Assembly (NCBI RefSeq): GCF_018143015.1
Contig: NC_054756.1
Span: 13,238,402 to 13,302,401, forward strand
Origin: Lytechinus variegatus
Lineage: Eukaryota; Echinodermata; Echinoidea; Temnopleuroida; Toxopneustidae
Direction of reading: 5' to 3'
Length of the DNA stretch: 64,000 nucleotides
Under the pieces are notes generated by a model. The model had not been told where the DNA came from. It made no database searches and saw nothing but the letters and a program-made list of their open reading frames with translations. The position numbers and the translations under genes were made by a program. Numbering within the stretch: the first letter of the stretch is position 1; each line of letters begins with the position of its first letter. Positions 60,850 through 64,000 of this stretch are shown piece by piece.

Positions 60850-61083
60850 GTATGATCAGGCAAAGAAGAATGATGAGGCCTTACCCCCCCCCCTTATTGC
60901 TATTTGTTTATTATGTATATATATCATTTTTGTATTGTATATTTTAATCTTGTGTGTTATAATTGTTATTGTAAAATGTTCAAATTGTGATTGATAGCAG
61001 GGCTCCCTTGTAAAGCAGGCCTCTGGCTTGAATGGGACTACCCTGCTTTTTATAAAGAAAACATAAATAAATAATAAATGAAT
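60850..61083 (+). mobile_element. LINE 3' end with stem-loop and (AATAA)n tail
   Basis: 'AGCAGGGCTCCCTTGTAAAG' followed by CAGGCCTCTGGCTTGAATGG and GACTACCCTGCTTT can fold into a stem-loop. The end is a tail of AATAAATAATAAATGAATAAA. This is the 3' terminus of a CR1/L2-type copy without coding sequence. Confidence 0.65.
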
Positions 61084-62584
61084 AAATTAAAATCGGACAC
61101 GGAATAACAATTTCGTGGCAATTTGTGTTGTTTTTGGTGAAATAGTTCAATGAATATTATTAGCACGCTGATGATGTCAGCACCGCTTCTTTTTTATTTC
61201 ATTATTATGAGACTTTGTTAATTCTATTTAATTTAATTATTATTTTCCATTGTGTAGTAACGATCAATGAACATTTGGGGCTATTTTATTTTCTTTTTCG
61301 AGTCCTTCTTATAACACAATGGAACGCATATATTAGGGGAACCTGACCTCGTCCACTGCAGTTCTCAAAGTTTACAAGTACACCCTGTCCCCCTTCCTTT
61401 GCTCTACGTATTATAATTTGTATTGCTATCAATGATTACCCCCCCCCCCCTCCTCCCCAAGATATATCCTTACTTAAGTGATAACCTTCTTTCGGGGAGC
61501 TGTTTTACATTTAAAGTAAGGTAAAAATTCCCGTTCCCCATAATTCCAAATTGACAGCAAGATATTAAAGTTTTAGCAAAAGCATGAAAAAGTTGATGAC
61601 CACAATAGTATGAGGGTACAAATAATAACACACACTCTCACCTACACCCCATCACCCACTTCCCTCTCTCTCTCACTCACACACGCATACACACATACAG
61701 ACCCACACACACACGCACACACACCCTCTCACCCACACACACCTTCATTCACGCATGTCCTTGCACGTACTACTAGAACTAAATGGACCACTCGCTCTCC
61801 CACTCATTTTAATTTCCCCTCACGTTTGGCATGTTTGGATATTGCTAAATAAGTACAAATCCTACTGACATGGTTGAGGTAGCTGCTGTTTTAACTATAT
61901 TTATTGGCGGAGACGTAAGCGCTCTCGATGAGTGGGCCGGGCCGTAAAAGGACAGGGTTTTTTTAAGCATATTGGCGCGACGACTTTAAGGAAGGGTGTG
62001 TAAATTTGCTATATGTCGCTAAATAATGCATATCTTGTTTTTGTCGAAAATCCCTAATTGCAAAATTTAGAATGTCTTCAGTATATAAATTCACGATCAG
62101 CTTTGGGATGCATCACATTTGTACATCACTCATATGTGACTAAAAGTGGATGAAGGTTTTCGTATACTTAAGTATAGCAAGGAGTTTTATAAGTTTCTTC
62201 ATCACCCTTACAGATATTATCATCATTTTTCATCGTTTAACATACGTTTTATAAAGGTAAGCAATTCGAATGTATCTTGTATATTCTATTTCAACTCCAC
62301 ATGATTTTACTAACGAAATCATGAGCGCTGTATATCAAGCTTCACATACCATAATTTAAAACATACACTGGCATTGGAAATTATAATCTAAAACGATGTG
62401 ACGTTGTATTTGTACTTATATATTTCATGTATTCCTATAGATATGAAGCAACATCATTCATGGATATTTAAATTCAATTCGATCAATAATTGCATAATAT
62501 TTTTCCTATGAATATTTCAATTTCAGTTTAAACTTTCTTAAAATAATGAGAGTATCCCATTGGTTTAATCGGTCATGTATAGCG
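61084..62584. other. Intergenic with (CA)n tract
   Basis: Contains a poly-C run (61439-61452) and a CA-rich microsatellite (61625-61745). A part near 61130-61300 may be another GGGCTGAAGAT-family relic ('AATCGGACACGGAATAACAA'). No gene was recognised. Confidence 0.45.
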
Positions 62585-62741
62585 CTGTAAAAAAAATGAA
62601 GTGCTTGTATTAATAGTGACTGCACTTCAAGTGCTTATTTGCTAGTTCAAATTTGAACTAGAAAGTCAGCACTGGTAGTGCAGCCACTATACAAGCACTG
62701 GAAGTGCTAAATTAGCGCTTCATTTTTTACATTGTAAAAGA
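62585..62741. mobile_element. Palindromic MITE, about 157 bp
   Basis: CGCTGTAAAAAAAATGAAGTGCTT at the left (start about 62582) faces AAGTGCT.AATTAGCGCTTCATTTTTTACATTG at the right. The centre is a perfect palindrome CTAGTTCAAATTTGAACTAG. Several CACTT.AAGTGC boxes lie between. Non-coding. Confidence 0.75.
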
Positions 62742-64000
62742 CTATTTATATGTGACATTTAAAACAGCTCTTTTTGTTAATGGTATTGTTCAAGGGCGTT
62801 GATCCATTTTTTAGATGGGGGGGGGGGCAAAATCATGAATCAAAAGCGCTCGATCACACAAAACAAACAAACTCTCACCCACATACACACACACGTATGG
62901 GTTTTTGCTACAGAAATGATGCAAACGTGAAGAGCGAGCGGAAAATTATTATATTCCTTTCTGAAATGCGGACATTTTGACCATGATTTTAAATAAAGAA
63001 CGAGTTGTGTATCTCAATCTCACCTGCTGATTTCTGTGTAACATAATGTACGGAATTATGGGGGGGGGGGGCAAAACGATATGTTTGCCCCCCATATTTT
63101 CATTGATGGGGCGAACCCCCCCCCCCCCGTGCCCCCATAGGATCGACGTCTCTAGTATTGCTGAAATAATGTAGTTAATTTGGCATGATTACTTGGGTGT
63201 TTTCTTTACTTGATCATACACAAACCATATCAAAGGCTAAGATAGGTAATAGTCAGTACTCGGGAATAGAATACAATACTTTCTGCAAATCTGTCAACAG
63301 TTATTAAAAAAAAATGAAATTCTTATACCCATAAATGTTGGTATAGTTCTCCGAAGTTAGTTCTTTCAGTTGTTATGAAAAGACAAATTTGTATTTATAG
63401 ATTATGGTATATCACATTAACGAAACCATATTCAAGCCGCCATAGGGAATAATGTAATTGATTTTATTATCCCTAATTCGATCTCATTCGTTTGGCTATG
63501 GTGAACGCTGTCAGATATTTCTGTCTGGGATGTCATGAACGATTGCACCTATAATGCTATTCGAACATGTTGAAAGAGGACTCTGGCTCAGTGTATATTC
63601 CTAGTCATATGAATTGCTCTATGCATATATTCACGATTTCCTTCGTAGTCTTACGCATGTCAATCAAAACCTCCACCATGAGTGTATACCATGTATACAG
63701 AAATATCGATCTGACGTTCCAGCCATTCAATAAACATTGATAAAAAGTATCAACTAAATAACTATACAGGAGGCAGTATTTCCTAGCAAAATTAATACTT
63801 TCGTTCAATCTTCTCTGCAAGACGTTTTATCTGAGTCGCACTTCTCAAGAGTTTTTTTTTAATCGATTTGGTTAATAAGAATGGTTGCTGAATTCAATCC
63901 GAATAATTCCTGTTCACGAATTCCCAACTTTTCAAGGGTTATAATGCGTCTTCCTTAGTTCCTCATTGAAGATTTAACCAAATGAACCATTGCAGTTATG
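62742..64000. other. Intergenic to window end, one weak exon-like frame
   Basis: Poly-G/poly-C runs (62818-62827, 63060-63071, 63116-63128) mark a small inverted segment around 63055-63135. On the minus strand an acceptor-like CGTCTTGCAG near 63820 precedes 72 open codons ('RRLNESINFARKYCLLYSYL' onward) ending at 63605. It is not recognised and no donor or partner exon was seen. Confidence 0.3.

Noticed and set aside
63605-63820. 72-codon minus-strand frame as a gene
   Set aside because: An acceptor-like site precedes it, but no donor, partner exon or recognisable domain exists. Left as a weak mention in the final intergenic entry.

Overview
The window is nuclear DNA of an animal, most likely a marine deuterostome and probably an echinoderm such as a sea urchin. 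That assignment is an inference from the gene types, the AT-rich composition and the density of short palindromic transposons, tRNA-derived SINEs and CR1/L2-like LINEs. There are no operons, no rRNA and no CRISPR array. Most of the sequence is introns and nested repeats.

Three host genes could be put together from exons with matching splice phases. (1) An ASIC-like DEG/ENaC channel on the minus strand, 10 exons from 23942 down to 5203, gives a closed 484-residue frame that includes a 57-bp exon at 13553-13609. (2) A GDAP1-like GST-fold protein on the plus strand, 5 exons from 26919 to 31284, gives 328 residues. (3) A small secreted cysteine-containing protein on the minus strand, 2 exons from 39443 to 36889, gives 151 residues and resembles an IL-17-family cytokine. 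A possible terminal exon of a fourth gene is at 48492-48614 (minus). Genes 1 and 2 are divergent, and opposed splice-donor-like sites at 26112-26117 and 26227-26232 suggest a shared promoter region.

Layout: 1-2347, a decayed 5'-truncated LINE; 2348-5202, intergenic with a palindromic element; 5203-23942, the channel gene, with introns carrying a SINE2-like copy, a tRNA-derived SINE, a 1.3-kb TA-flanked element, a TTAA-flanked palindrome, long purine/pyrimidine tracts and other MITEs; 23943-26918, intergenic with a hAT-like palindrome that has a perfect 8-bp target duplication; 26919-31284, the GDAP1-like gene; 31285-36888, repeats including a large inverted repeat whose two arms both read as the same exon-like peptide; 36889-39443, the small secreted gene; 39444-48491, repeats, including a roughly 400-bp (TAG)n block and two copies of one MITE; 48887-50976, a 2.1-kb TA-flanked element with an internal periodic motif; 51548-52435, an intact LINE ORF1; 52840-54440, a degenerate tandem array; 55712-58648, an intact 978-residue LINE ORF2 with its 3' UTR; 59100-64000, simple repeats, nested MITEs and unassigned sequence.

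I did not find one clearly new biological system. The points most worth a second look are the altered gating, filter and disulfide positions of the channel, the palindromic exon-like element at 34468-34978, the SINE/LINE shared tail, the motif-array transposon at 48887-50976, and the intact ORF1/ORF2 pair separated by an unusual array. All gene models are hand translations without searches, so homology statements are recognition by eye.
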